NCBI GenBank assembly: GCA_033064195.1 | Contig: JARBJD010000176.1 | Span: 90,300-154,299, forward strand | Origin: Blattamonas nauphoetae | Taxonomy: Eukaryota > Preaxostyla > Oxymonadida | Length of the DNA stretch: 64,000 bases | Reading direction: 5' to 3' | Shown here: positions 20,879-32,900 of the stretch, in pieces | Position numbering within the stretch: position 1 is the stretch's first letter | Layout of the letters: every line of letters starts with the position of its first letter | Notes under the pieces: generated by a model | Databases searched by the model: none | What the model was told of the DNA's origin: nothing | What the model saw: only the letters and a program-made list of their open reading frames with translations | Translations under genes and position numbers: made by a program

Positions 20879-22148
20879 TCACGTCAATCCCTGTCGAGTC
20901 TCCGCATCGATAATCTTGCGGACATCTGCTCGTTTTGCTTCGATATCCCGTTTTGGGAACCGCTTAATCTCATATCCAAAAGTTAAGATAGGTTCAACAT
21001 CGATCAGATGTTCGCAAAAATGTCTTGCAGCAGAGATGGGGCTCTTGTCCGTGATTCCTCTCGTGACACTTTGTATCCTCTTACAAAGGCCTAAAGAGAT
21101 TCGAAACAATGCCTTCCAACCTTCACTAAAAATAATATCCCAAAAACGAAACGAGATCTCTGGTGGAAAGCCGCGGCAGAATGCTGTCAAGAACCAATCC
21201 ATGCAGAGGTTCTCGGCAGTGAGAGAAAAACTATGCAAAAGTGAGAAGAGTTCAGGGGCATGTTTTTGCATGTATAAATCCATAACATGCATGTCGATTC
21301 TGATTTCTTTCAGAGTTCTTCCATAATATTTGGGCATTCGTCTCATGACCTGAACAAAGACCCAAAACAGATCCTCTGCACTGTCAAAGATGAGTGCAAG
21401 CATTCCCACAATATAACTCATTGATTGGCAATAGCCAGTGATGGAATCATGCCAGGTGTACGCGAGGAGAACGTCACGGATTCGGCAGAGGGTAGGTGAA
21501 TTAGGAGTGAAAAGTGGGTGAGTGGGGAAAGTTCGTTGCAGGTCAGATGAGATGATGCGGAGAGTAGCAGCATTTTCTTCTTCAGTATGTGACAAATATC
21601 GAGAGAAAAGTCCTGGCTTTCGAACCGTCTTAACTTCTAGAAGTGAAATCCAGACGTATGGACGATGTTTTGGTGGGATGCTGAGAAGGGAATAAAGATA
21701 TAAAAACGCGATGTGAACGATGACAGACCCTTTTCGGCACAATTCTCGACAACGTGGATGTGAGATGAAATTGGAGAAATGAGGATCGGCTCGGGCAATG
21801 GGGTCCCATTCCATCTCCCGTTGTAAGAGAAGAGTCTGGCAAAACGGACAAAGCGAGAATGAACGAGTTGAAATGAGATGTGAAGAGATCATGATGGAAG
21901 TATATGGAATATTTGAGGTAACTGAATGAAATTTTATCAGCTACTCCAAAAATAGATGGAGATATCTCCATGCATACTGAATAATTTCGAACTTTGAGGA
22001 GTTCACTTGCAGAGAAGCCTGTTTGTGGAAATCCGTACCAAAAATCAAATTCTGGTTGTTGACGGAGTGATATCTGTGTTAGGCTGTGTTTTAAGAGAGG
22101 ACGTGGAGGAGGTGGGGCGTTCATGAGTTGAAGATCAGCCCATCGCAT
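20879..22148 (-). CDS. TBC-domain Rab GTPase-activating protein, three exons
   Basis: A Rab-GAP with a TBC domain, acting in membrane traffic. Exon 1 runs 22148-21978, intron 21836-21977, exon 2 21835-21729, intron 21681-21728, exon 3 21680-20879. Joining exons 2 and 3 restores CRKGIPPKHRPYVW, the canonical opening of the domain. Both catalytic fingers are visible: the Arg in ISSDLQRTFP (IxxDxxR) and the Gln in YCQSMSYI (YxQ). DLFWVFVQVM and FWDIIFSEGW are further family blocks. Exon 1 contains FDFWYGFP, similar to the segment found ahead of many TBC domains. It should be an active GAP; the target Rab is unknown. Confidence 0.88.
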
Positions 22149-22229
22149 TGTTTATTCTGTTGTCAAACTGTGACAAATTATGAATAAAGATGAAATGTGA
22201 GAAGCACAAAACAAAACTAAGAATCAACA

Positions 22230-23981
22230 CTACTGCCGCGTCTGGTCACAGATGTGGTTGAACCGAACAGCATGAGGTGCTTTGTGAGTTTGTGTTCTGC
22301 AGTTCTTCCCGTAGTAGCAATCTGGAAGGGACTTGATTTCGGGCGGAAGGTCGTCCTTCGGAATTGCTGTGCGGTACACGAGGAAGAGGTGGTTGACAAC
22401 ACGCTGGAGACAGTGGAAGCACACAGCGGTGTCCTTCTTCAGAGCCTTCCCTGTCAGCGTGTCGCGGGTGTCTCCGAACGTCACGTCATTCGAATCCAAC
22501 TTGGACACGATGTCTGCAAAAGTGTCTTTGATCGTCGACTTTTTCTGGACACAAATAATCTTGATCAAACGGTTCGTCTCTTCGTTGTTGTTCAGAATGG
22601 CATTTGGGGCGAGTTGGACTACTTCTGTATCCTCCAACTTCTTAAACGACGACCTCCCGTTCGGCCCGTTGCATCCCCAATACAGGTTGCAGAAGGCTTG
22701 CTGACAGAGCTCGCATTTCTGTGGTGGCACATTCGCTTGTCCTGTCCTGTCTGGGAATGGCTGGTGACACACAAAGCAGAACAGGTGATTCCCTCCCTGC
22801 TGACACTGAAACCCATCAGCACGGGGAGTTGTGCATTCTCTGCAGCGTGTCGCAGGAACAGCAAAGGCCCTTCCGAACTGACGGTTGCGCACTTGCCCTG
22901 AAGACGAGTCGTCGCTGTCGCTGTAGTCGGAGTCGTCGGAGTGGTGATGGCGACGGCCCATTCGTTGTTTGGATTCTGTTTCTCGGAGCTGATGGGTATG
23001 GGAAGAAGAATGAGGGAAATTGAACGAGTGATGCCTTGTCTTCCGTGAGCGTGTTGGTCTTCTCCATATCCGCAATTTCATCGGGGTCTCTCTTCTCGTT
23101 CGGATGAGACTGCAAATACGCATCGATGAGTGCTCTGACTTTGTGGTTTCGAACAGGATAGCTCATGCTTTTGCGGCAGACGGGACACGAATCATTATCT
23201 TGCTCAAGCCAACCAGAGAGACATGGTGCGCAGAACGAGTGGAGACATGGAACCACAGAAACACAGTTGTACATGATTTCCTGGCATATGTTACATGTGA
23301 GCTCAGATTTCATGTGATCTGTCTTATCCTCGCTTTTCTCGTCGTCATCGGCATTCGTCGTGTTAATAGTCGATGTCTGAGAAAGAACTGGAAGAGAGGA
23401 ATCGACTTCGTCGGTCATAAACACAAAAGTGACAGGAAATGGTGTTGATTCGTCCACAGTTTTCTGTTTCTTCTTCTGGAGACTGAAAGTATCTCCTTTC
23501 TTTAAAACTGATGAAAATGAAAGAATGGGAAGCTAACATCTACTCTCTCCTCTGGTGATTTTTTCTCCATTGACCCATGTTCCATTCGTGCTTGAATCTG
23601 TCAGACGGAATCTGCCCAATGAGATGCGTTCAATAATCAAATGCTGAGCACTTGCTAGCTTGTTGGCTCCAAGATGGATGGTTTGAGTCTGACCGACGAC
23701 TGAGGAAAGACTTCCGTCTGCAGAGTCTCCACGCTTGAAGACGACTGTCGGACACACAATTTGCTCAACATTTTTGAATGTCTATGAGAAGAAATGCTCT
23801 GAAGATGGAGAAAATATACAGAGCAATCAATTGGAAGGAGGTATCCAAAGGAAGATGGTTCGTCCAGGTCTAAATCAGGATTGGAAACTTGTGTCTCATT
23901 TAATGGATGGTCATGGATTGGTGGTGTAGTTATGATATCACGATCTGGATCATCTGGAGAAATAACATCTTTGCTCTCCAT
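22230..23981 (-). CDS. CHFR: CHFR-type E3 ubiquitin ligase (FHA, RING, PBZ zinc finger)
   Basis: An ortholog of the mitotic-checkpoint ubiquitin ligase CHFR. Four exons are separated by very short introns (23782-23819, 23508-23543, 22989-23025). The FHA domain reads LIIERISLGRFRLTDSSTNG then TWVNGEKI, and the join of exons 2-3 restores ILKKGDTFSL. The RING finger is CNICQEIMYN ... CLHSFCAPCL ... CPVCRKSM. A Cys-rich region follows. The end carries the poly(ADP-ribose)-binding zinc finger, CYYGKNCRTQ followed by HAVRFNHICDQTR, nearly the spelling of animal CHFR. The frame ends with TAG, then TGA two codons later. Finding the complete animal-like architecture in this kind of protist is notable. 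Confidence 0.9.
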
Positions 23982-24193
23982 AGAAATACCAGTAATGACC
24001 GATTGAAATTGGTTCTTGAACGAAGAACTTTTATTGTAGGTCGATCGATGTGGATTATTCTTTTTTATCGAGAGGCTCTTCGAATCATTCTGAAGGATTT
24101 CTCCTTTGAAATATTGTTGTCACACAGAATTTTGCAAAAAGTGGCGTGTCTTACTGACAATGCGCGAAAGACGTCATCGAAAAACGAGGCCAT

Positions 24194-25004
24194 TTACTGG
24201 GCGTTAACGTTGTCGATACGCTTGAATTCAGCAATGGCTGAGCGGAGTTCCTCCTCCTTTGGGTTGAGGATGTCGATGACATCGGGCTGGATGTAATCCA
24301 GACCGAAGTCAGACTGCTTCTTGGTTGGCATCATAATCTTGACCTGGATACCAAGGCAGCCCTGTTCCATGAGGAGATGACGGACAGCTGTGTCGACGAG
24401 GACCTTGTTTGGCTCACCAGACTTGAGCATGTATCCATCACGGAACTTCATTGTCTTTCCTCTCTGGCCACGGAGCTTGCCAGAAACACGCACTTCAATA
24501 CCGCGACCGTCATTCTCCATGACATAGCGGACGATGGCGTAAGCTGCACGACGCACTGGGAGGCCACGGGTGATCTTGTAGACCATGGACTCAGCTTGAG
24601 CGACAGCTGAGATGGCGCGGCTCTTCAGACGTTCAGCAACGAGACGAATGCTCTTCTCGTTGAATCCCCATCTCTTTTGGACGAGAGAGGTGAGTTCGTT
24701 CAGTCTGTACGTAAGGAGGAAGAAATGATATGTGACGATGTAAAAAATCACACCTCTTTCCGTCTCCTCCAATGATTGAGGATGTGCGGGTGGCACGGAT
24801 GGTGATTTCAGTGTGTGGTGGGATCACACGGATTTCAAGGCCAGAGTAGCCATCAGCAGAGAGCTCCAATTGGAAGAAGGCGTTCAACTCAGCTGCGAAC
24901 ACACCGTCGGCCACGAACTAAACGTTGATTAAGAATGAGCAGGAAAGGAGTAGAAGGCAGAGAATCGAATATACCTTACGTTTCTTGTTGATTTTGGCGT
25001 CCAT
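24194..25004 (-). CDS. RPS3: Small-subunit ribosomal protein uS3 (RPS3)
   Basis: Ribosomal protein S3 of the 40S subunit, at the mRNA entry site. Exon 1 (25004-24975) encodes [10 protein letters not shown]. Introns at 24918-24974 and 24705-24753 are removed. The protein continues [19 protein letters not shown], the KH domain ([20 protein letters not shown]), then [14 protein letters not shown] and the highly conserved [20 protein letters not shown] and [19 protein letters not shown]. The family's usual GxKGxR spelling at the KH loop reads GGDGKR here. Terminates in TAA. Length about 220 residues, slightly shorter than animal RPS3. Confidence 0.95.
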
Positions 25005-25200
25005 CGTTTTTTGATCAGGCGGCAGGGGGATTTTTGCCCATCTCCCATTATTCCTCCTGATCGTGTCACTCGGCGAAGAATGTGAGAAGTTCATGGGTAG
25101 CTGGACTGTCAGGAAAACGAAATGTCTGGACATATGGTCATTTGAACACGGGGTGAAGTCTGATCCTCCCAAAATAAACACCCCTCAATTTCTCTGAATC
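25005..25200. promoter_or_regulatory. Divergent promoter interval RPS3 / GNL1
   Basis: The 196 bp between two divergent start codons must hold both promoters. Nothing resembling a TATA box or the AT-rich element of the right-hand cluster is seen. Confidence 0.4.
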
Positions 25201-27596
25201 ATGGGAAAGTTTGGAAGAGCTGTCGCATTCTCAGGAAAGAAGAAAAATAAGCAAATCAAGGATCGACGTGCCCGAAAGCGTGCGGAATGGGATCCTAACA
25301 AACCTGAAGTCAAAAAGAACATCACACAATTTCTACAACGATCTATGCCAGAGTTCGGCGGAAGAAGTCTCCGCTCGGTCTTTTTTGCGGAAGATCGGAA
25401 GGATACTGATCTTCGAAAACAACAAAATACCATCCCATTCGAAGTTGTCAACCCCGATGGATCAATCCTGAAACAACAAAAATGTCGCTATCGTCACCTG
25501 CCTCTCCCATTCCGCCCCGCATGGGACTATTCCTTCACCAAACAGCAGCTTGAAGCATCGGAGAGAGAATACTACACCCGCTGGCTGATCCAGACCGTGA
25601 CGACTGATCGGCCGGAGGATGTCCTCGCTGAAGTGGCCCGTGCTGAAGCTGCTGCTCGAGCCATCGAACAGGCAAAGGAGGAAGAGTCCCAACCTGCTCC
25701 AAAATCTGCGAAGAAGGACGTTCCGAATGATCCAACCGTTCCTGCTGAACCCCACTTCCGTCCTGTCGGTTTATTTGAAGGAAACTTGGAAGTTTGGAGG
25801 GAGTTCTGGCGATCGTTGGAGATGGGCGACGTGATCTGCCTTCTCTGCGACGTTCGCTTCACCTACCTCCACCTCAACCCGCTCCTCGTCGAATTCATCA
25901 CTGGTCATCGAGTGGGAGTGGATACGGACACATCACGGCCTTTGACTCCGGAAGAGGTTGGGCAAAGAGCTTTTGAGCACACACAACCACTGAACAAAGG
26001 GCTCGTCATCGTTCTCACCAAAATCGACCTTGTCCCTGTGCAAGTTGTCACCGCTTGGAGAGACTGGATCCACAAGCACTTCCCCTCTGTCACCGTGTTC
26101 CTGCACGCCGGGAAAGGGGAAGGCGCTGGAGACAGTGTTTGGCTCAACGCTGAACAGCACGGCACTGTGAAGGGCGGAAGTATTGATGATCTCCTCACAG
26201 CATGTCTTGACATGGCAATGCAGAAGCAAGCAGCACCAGTTGTGGCGACCGCAGAAAAGCCGTACACCTGCACTGTAAGCTTCATCGGCGAGCCAAACGT
26301 GGGAAAGTCAAATCTGATGAATCAAGTTGTTGGGAAGAGTGTAACTTCTGTTGGACGCCAGCCGGGACACACCAAACACATCCAAACATATCTTGTTCGT
26401 CCTGGCGCTGTCGCACCACAACCAGTCGCGGAAGAGGACGAGGAAAGTGAAGAAGAGATTGAATCGAGTTCCGATGATGACCAGAAACACAAGAGAGGAA
26501 GAAAGGGTCGTCGGAACCGAAGAGGAAAGCGAGCTGGAGACAGCAAACGAAGCAAAGAAAGAGTCGTCGAAGAAGAAGGACGACCCAAAAATGTCCGCCC
26601 AGCTCCTGCCAAGGACGACATAAACCTCGACGAAGGCCCAATTATCCGAATTGTTGACTCTCCTGGTCTGATCTGGCTGGTTGCTTGCGATGCTCCTGAA
26701 GAAGGTTTGTCACGCTTCTCGATCATCCGTCTCCTCATTTTGTCGTCATTTCCCTCTCTTTCACTCGCTTCTTCCTCCTCCTCTTTCAGTGTCTGTCCTT
26801 CGAGCTATCCAAGTCCTCGCTGGGCTGTTCCCATTCTCACAAGTTCGAGAGCCATATTCTGTGATCCGTCTTGCGACCTCATTCCTCCCCCTCACTTCCA
26901 TTCTCCACGCTTACCAGATTACGCCTGCTGAGCTCCAGGAAGAGGAAACACGCGAAAAGGAGGAGAAGCGGGGACGATACCAGCAGACAGATCATGGTCG
27001 CTACGAGTGGATTCAGAGCGGAGAACCAATGCCCGCTCCTGCAGCTCCTTCTGATGATGGCCAAGAGATGCTGTCAGGCTGTGGAACACGACTTTGGGAT
27101 GAAGCAGAACACCTCACTCGCCAGGTTCGTCCTCCTTTCTTTTCCTCATTTTTTGATTTAGAGACTGTCTCCTTACGCCATTGCTCGGATCTTTGCTGTC
27201 CGATGGAATTTCTACACACAGGCTGCTCGTCCAGACATCCATCGCTCAAGCACGCTTCTCTTGTCGATGTTGGTGAGTGGAGAAGGAAAGGGGAAGGAAG
27301 TTAATGTCGATAAACGCAATACCCATCGAAGATTGAGGGGAGGGAAGAAGGAAGAAGGGGAGGATGAACAGAAACATCAGCCTCCTCGCAGAGAAAGTGA
27401 AAATGATGATGAAATTGAAGCCAAAGACGAAGATAGTGAAGGAACATCCACTGAGGATGAAGAAGAGGACGATGAAAACGCTTCAGAAGGATCGGAAGAG
27501 AATCCGACTCCAGCTGATCTCCAGGCACTCAGTGTTGATCCAAATGATGTCAAGTACAGACAACAAGTTCCAATGTGGTCGATACCTCCAAAATAA
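25201..27596 (+). CDS. GNL1: GNL1-like circularly permuted GTPase, three exons
   Basis: YlqF/HSR1-MMR1 family GTPase with permuted G motifs, implicated in ribosome assembly. Exon 1 has a Lys/Arg-rich nucleolar-type N-terminus, FEGNLEVWREFWRSLEMGD, G4 TKIDLV, then G1 GEPNVGKSN, a long acidic/basic insert (about residues 405-465) and G3 DSPGL. The G4-to-G1-to-G3 order is the permutation signature. Introns at 26705-26789 and 27125-27221 keep phase and restore VLAGLFPFSQVREPYSVI, matching GNL1 after G3. The last exon ends in a Glu/Asp-rich tail and TAA. Starts at the first ATG of the frame. Confidence 0.88.
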
Positions 27597-27830
27597 TCGT
27601 GATTTCGACTGCACTCACCGCTACTCCAGAATTTTCAGTTCGTATCAAAAGACTGACACCGACTTTGAGAGGTGGTCATTCTTTGTTTACTAACCTTCAA
27701 TCATTTACCTCCCTTGTTTCAAGTAGCCTTTCATAATATTGGGGTGTGTGATCGGTTCACTCGCACGAATGACACGATCCAAAACAATGATGGGTCATCT
27801 CAGTCCGGATACAGTGCAAACCTCGCTTCG

Positions 27831-29859
27831 ATGCTTTCACTGATAACTATCGGTTTTCTTTTCGCCAATCCCCTTGTTCTTACGAATGATAACTTTACGG
27901 AGTCTGTGTCTCATGGAAAAACGCTGTATCAGCTTTTTTTTCTCTATCTTAACCTTATCATCTTCCTGCATCATAATCCTCTCACAAAATCAATGTTTCA
28001 TGTTCATCTCGATTTGAAGAGTGGTATGATTTCTCTTTACTCGGATAAAGTCCACTGATCAACTTTTCCTTCGTCTTTTCCCATATTCCTCACTTATCTT
28101 CTACAAATGATGTTCAAAGAGATTCTATGCTGAATGGTATGGGAGAATTGTTTCTTTTAGAAGTCCCTATTCACTTTTCTCTTCGTTAATCTCGTCTCTT
28201 TTACACGCAACCATTCACTCTCTCTATCTGACTTTAGGTGCGGAAAATGTGAAAAAATGATGCCGTTCTGGTTTGAAGCATCAAATGTTCTGAAAGACCA
28301 ACCGATAACGTTTGCAGACGTGAACTGTCATCGAAATGAAGCCGTCTGTGACAAATACGGGATCAATGGATATCCAATCATCAAATTGCTCGATGGAGGT
28401 GAGTTTTCATATCATTTTGACGACTATTTTCTATTTTCCGAACAGGAAAGGAAATTGTACAATTCGATGAACGCATGGTACTCAATGACCTCTTAGCCTA
28501 CCCCCTAAAGGCACTCCATGATCCATTGCAGCATCTCTCTCTTGCAGACACGAAAGCCTTGATTTCTCAAAACTGTTGTGGCTCTAAATCCCTCCTGGTC
28601 GATTTCACAGCTGGACCAAATTCCAATTCTGATTTCAAACAGGAAGCCACTGATCGATACGGTGAAAATGTTCGTTTTGTACACTGCGATCTCTCTCAAC
28701 ATCTGACTGCTGGTGATGGAACCCTCAATCAACTCTCACCAGAGCTGCGGTCCTTCGCCAATGAATTCAACATCCCCGTCTCCCTTTTTGAAAAGGGAGA
28801 ACTCTCAAAAATCGAAGTCATAGCCGGATTTTCGGATAAGGGGCAGTCTTGTGTTGTATACGACCCAACCAAGGGCTTCCCTCTCAAAGAATGGATGGTC
28901 TTTGCACGGTTTCCACTTGTTCCTCCGCTCGACGTGAAGGTTAACAAGGCCTTCAAACAAACGAGACTTCCTAATCATCTTGTCGCCTTTGCTGTGACTT
29001 CAGGTCCAAATGAAAAGGAACCAGGAAATGAAACTGTCATCAAGCCAGAGGACGTCACTTTCTTGAAGAATGTCAAACATGCTGCTCGAAAGATCTCATC
29101 CTCGTCATCTCAAAAGAATGAACTTCTCTCCTTCCCTCAAATGGTCCTTGTATCCGTCAATTCGGCCAGTTTTCCATATTTCATGTCTCACTTTGGACTC
29201 CAAACCCCATCGCACCCAACAGTCTTTCTGCATAACTTCCAAAAGAAGTTTGTTCGAGTTGTTCTCATCTCTTCTCGTAAACATCTTTCTTTCTTTTCAG
29301 TTTGACATGGTTTGATGATTCTGAGACAGAGTGGTCTCCAGAAAACATCATCTCACATCTTACCCTCTGGTCTGACGGAACTGTATGACAATTTCTTCAT
29401 GTTCACGTCGTGTTCGTCCTTGTTTCCAAAATTTCCTTCACAACTTGTCTATCATTTCATTCTTCGTTGTCCGTTTCTCTACTCAACAGCTTCCCCCTGT
29501 ACATCCTTCTTCTGTTAAACAAACACCCTCTTCGACTCAACGCGATGGACAAACAACAAAACAAGTCTCAGTCGATTCTCATCGATACGACGGGTCTGTT
29601 GGGACGCCCACATCACTATATCACTCAATTCTGAATTGGGTGCGGCAGCACATGCAGGTTTGTTTGGATCTGTCGTTATTGTTCATTTCAAACAACTGCT
29701 TTTCGACTTCTTCTTTTTCTCTTCCTCATATTCCCCTTGATCTCGTGTTTCCTGATCTAGATTCTTCTCATCGTTGCAATTGTGATTTTGACTGTGGTCA
29801 TCATCGCTCTGTTCGCTTGTCTTTTCTCATCTCCTGCTGTCTCTGACAAGCAGGATTAA
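27831..29859 (+). CDS. Membrane-anchored protein disulfide isomerase-like protein
   Basis: A thioredoxin-fold secretory-pathway protein. The ATG at 27831 opens a signal peptide (MLSLITIGFLFANPLVL). The active site is restored by an intron ending at about 28229: FYAEW joins CGKC, giving a CxxC thioredoxin site, followed by MMPFWFEAS and the cis-Pro block YGINGYPIIKLLDGG. Later exons give further thioredoxin-like domains without CxxC. The 3' exons join as QKN-LTWFDDSETEW, then a Ser/Thr/Gln-rich segment, then a single transmembrane helix (ILLIVAIVILTVVIIALFA) and a short tail ending KQD before TAA. The exon between about 27925 and 28115 is unresolved. Probably an ER oxidoreductase. Confidence 0.75.
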
Positions 29860-29992
29860 TTTTTTGATTTTGCGTAAGAAATTACATTTCATCCTCATTC
29901 GTTGAACTGAGTTCTCGTTTTGATTGGACGAGATCTTTATCGTGTTTTCGATTTTCAGATCCGACGATGGTGGGCAGATCTACACTGAGCCG

Positions 29993-32900
29993 ATGGGGAA
30001 CGTGGAATCTCAGGATGGAGAGCTCCTCATTGATAATGAAAAGATCACAGCAATTTCTTCAGATGATATTTCTACTCACTCAAAAGTTCATACGGTCAGA
30101 CTCAGAGACAATCAGTTTGACATTCTCGTTCTCTCATTGTTGGATAACTTTCACTTTACAGATTGACAAATCTACCAGAAAATGTTGAATGTATGAAGTC
30201 ATTGAAAACACTCATCATTCGGAGTAACCCCATCACTCAACTCCCATCAAATCTTCTGTCTCTCCCAAAATTGGAAACGGCACTTTTCCCGTATTGTAAT
30301 CTGAGAACGTTTAATTTTACTGATGTTGTGAAGTCCAAGCTCATCAAACTTTCACTTGTTTCAAACGGAATTGACACACTTATATTCCCAACCGACTCAG
30401 CGCTTCCAAGTACGCTATCCATGCTTGATCTCACTGGAAATCTTCTTTGTGCGTTACCCCCTCAATTTTTCTGCTACAAATCAAAATCAGCTCTTCCCGG
30501 ATTACAAATTTTAAATTTATCAAACAACAAACTCACGTCAATCCCAGAAACGGTAAATTTCCCTCAACTCAAAGTCTTAAACGCCTCGTTTAATCGTATT
30601 GCTAGTGTTGAATCCACATCTTTTGATGGCATGCCTTCTTTGGAGCAAATGGACTTCCAGTACAACCTTCTCCAATCACTCCCTGACAACTGTTTGGTGT
30701 CACTCTCAAAGTTAACTGAGCTGAATCTTGAAGGTAACGATCTCCGTGATATCCCTAAGTCTGTGTTTTCTGCCAAAAGCCTCACAAAACTTAACCTCTC
30801 ACACAATGCTCTCACATCTGTGGACGGTTCGTTTTCAAAATTCAAAGTCCTCCGTGAACTCAATTTGTCTCATAATTTACTCACTACTTGTCCTAGTATA
30901 TCCCAGGGTGATCTGCCATCACTCGAATTATTGAATCTTTCACACAACAAAATTACGACAATTAGTGGTGCGAATTTACATTTTCTTGCTTTCCTCGATC
31001 TTCTCAACATTTCCTTCAATATTCTTACTTCAATTCTGGCTTCTGATCTTCCGTTCAAGCGTTGTCGTGTACTTCGACTACACCACAACTCAATTTCCTC
31101 TATCACTGGAGACTTCGCGCGATTTTCTGGTCTCCAAGACTTAGATATTGCTTCTAACCCATTGACATCTTTACCATCCTCGTTATCAAATGTACGACTC
31201 GAGACGATACTCGCGTCGTCCTGCCAGTTCTCGACGTTCCCCGAAGCAATCAGCTCGCCTCCACTGAGTGAAACTCTCAGATATCTGACTCTTTCCCACA
31301 ACAATCTTGTCTTACTCCCACAATCGTTTGTGTTTCCCCAGATTGTCAGTCTGGACATTTCTTTCAACGCAATCACAGACCTGCCCAAATCCTTCTTTTC
31401 CCTCAGCACCCTGAAAACCCTCATTGTCTCCGGGAACCCAGGGATGTTCTCGATTGATCGATCCTGTGTCCCGTCCAAGCTGTACGGCGCTGACACCCTC
31501 ACTCGCTCGCAGCAAGTCTCACAGACACCTCGCACGGTTGTGCAAACTTGGGGAACACCAACCGACTCCCACATGTCTCTCCCCACTCTGAGTGAGGAAG
31601 CCGATCAACAAAACGAGGGAACGTCACGCCCCACAAAACTCGCCCGACTCCCGTCGAGAACGACCCTCCAACGACGCCAGTCGAAGCTGACCCTTGCTCG
31701 GTCGAGTCCGCTGATGGTCATCCCGCAGAACATCACCACGCTTGTCATGGAATACACAGACATTCCTTCCTTCCCGCCTGGGTTCTTCGACACCCACTCT
31801 CATCTGAAAGTGCTGTCAGTTGCTTACAACCACATGACAACCCTCCCTCGTGACTTCTACACGCTCATCTCCTCCCCCGACTCCTCCCTCACCACGATTG
31901 ACTTCTCCTTCAACCCTCTCGTCGACCTTGCTCCTCTTGTCTCCGTCCCGAAGGAAAGGCTGGCCTCCATCGCCACTCTCGACCTGACTGGCACTCTCGT
32001 TGTGGGCGACTCAGAGTGGATGCGGCAGATGCGCGAGCACATAATCGGCACCACGAGCAAGCCAAAAGTGGCGATGGCCTCACAGCGGAAGGCCGACCCC
32101 AAGTCGCTTGCAGGAGTGAATCCACTCTTCGGTCTTCTCGACTACCCTCACTCGTTCGCGAATCGGCTGCCACTCCACGCTCGGACTCTCTCGCTGCCTG
32201 TGCAGTACCCCGATCGCTTCCTCTTCTTCAAACTGAACAGCAAGCTGATGGGGATCGAGCCAATGCAGAACTTGGTTTGCAACATGCCCGACAGTCTGGA
32301 TCCGTCGTCGATCAAGTCGGGAAGCGACACATCTCCCCAACTCTCTCCAAGAACACCAGGTCGCCCCGCCTCTCTCACCATCACACTCCCCACACCGTCA
32401 GACCCGCAAGCTCCGACTGTCGAGAGTGTGGAGACCCTGCCTGAAGTTGTCGGTGTGAGTGAATGCCTTGGCCGACGTCCGAGGCAGGAAGACGCTGTTG
32501 CCATGCATCCCTTCGAGTGGGTGGACGGCGATGTGCTGTTCACCAGACGAGTGCTGAGTGAGGAGTCCACCGCTCAGACTGGCGAGCGTGAACTGTACAT
32601 TGCATCGTCTGTCCAGCTTCAGCCGATGTCCATGCTGAATCCAGTTGTCGTCACTGTCCCTCCTCTCCACACCCTCGCCATCCCTCCCTTCACTCTCGCC
32701 GAGCAGCACCTCAGCTTCCTCTTCCCCGCTGCCGATGCTCCTTCCTCGTCTGACTGGCACAGTGTCTTGGAGGCTGTCCAGTCTCAGCGCCTGCATCGGT
32801 ACCGTGGAGAGCTGTGGCTTGGCCTGATGGCCAGCCGCGACATGTCATCGTTGATCGGAACCGCTTTGTCGATGATTCACCTCTCTTCCATCGTCCTGAA

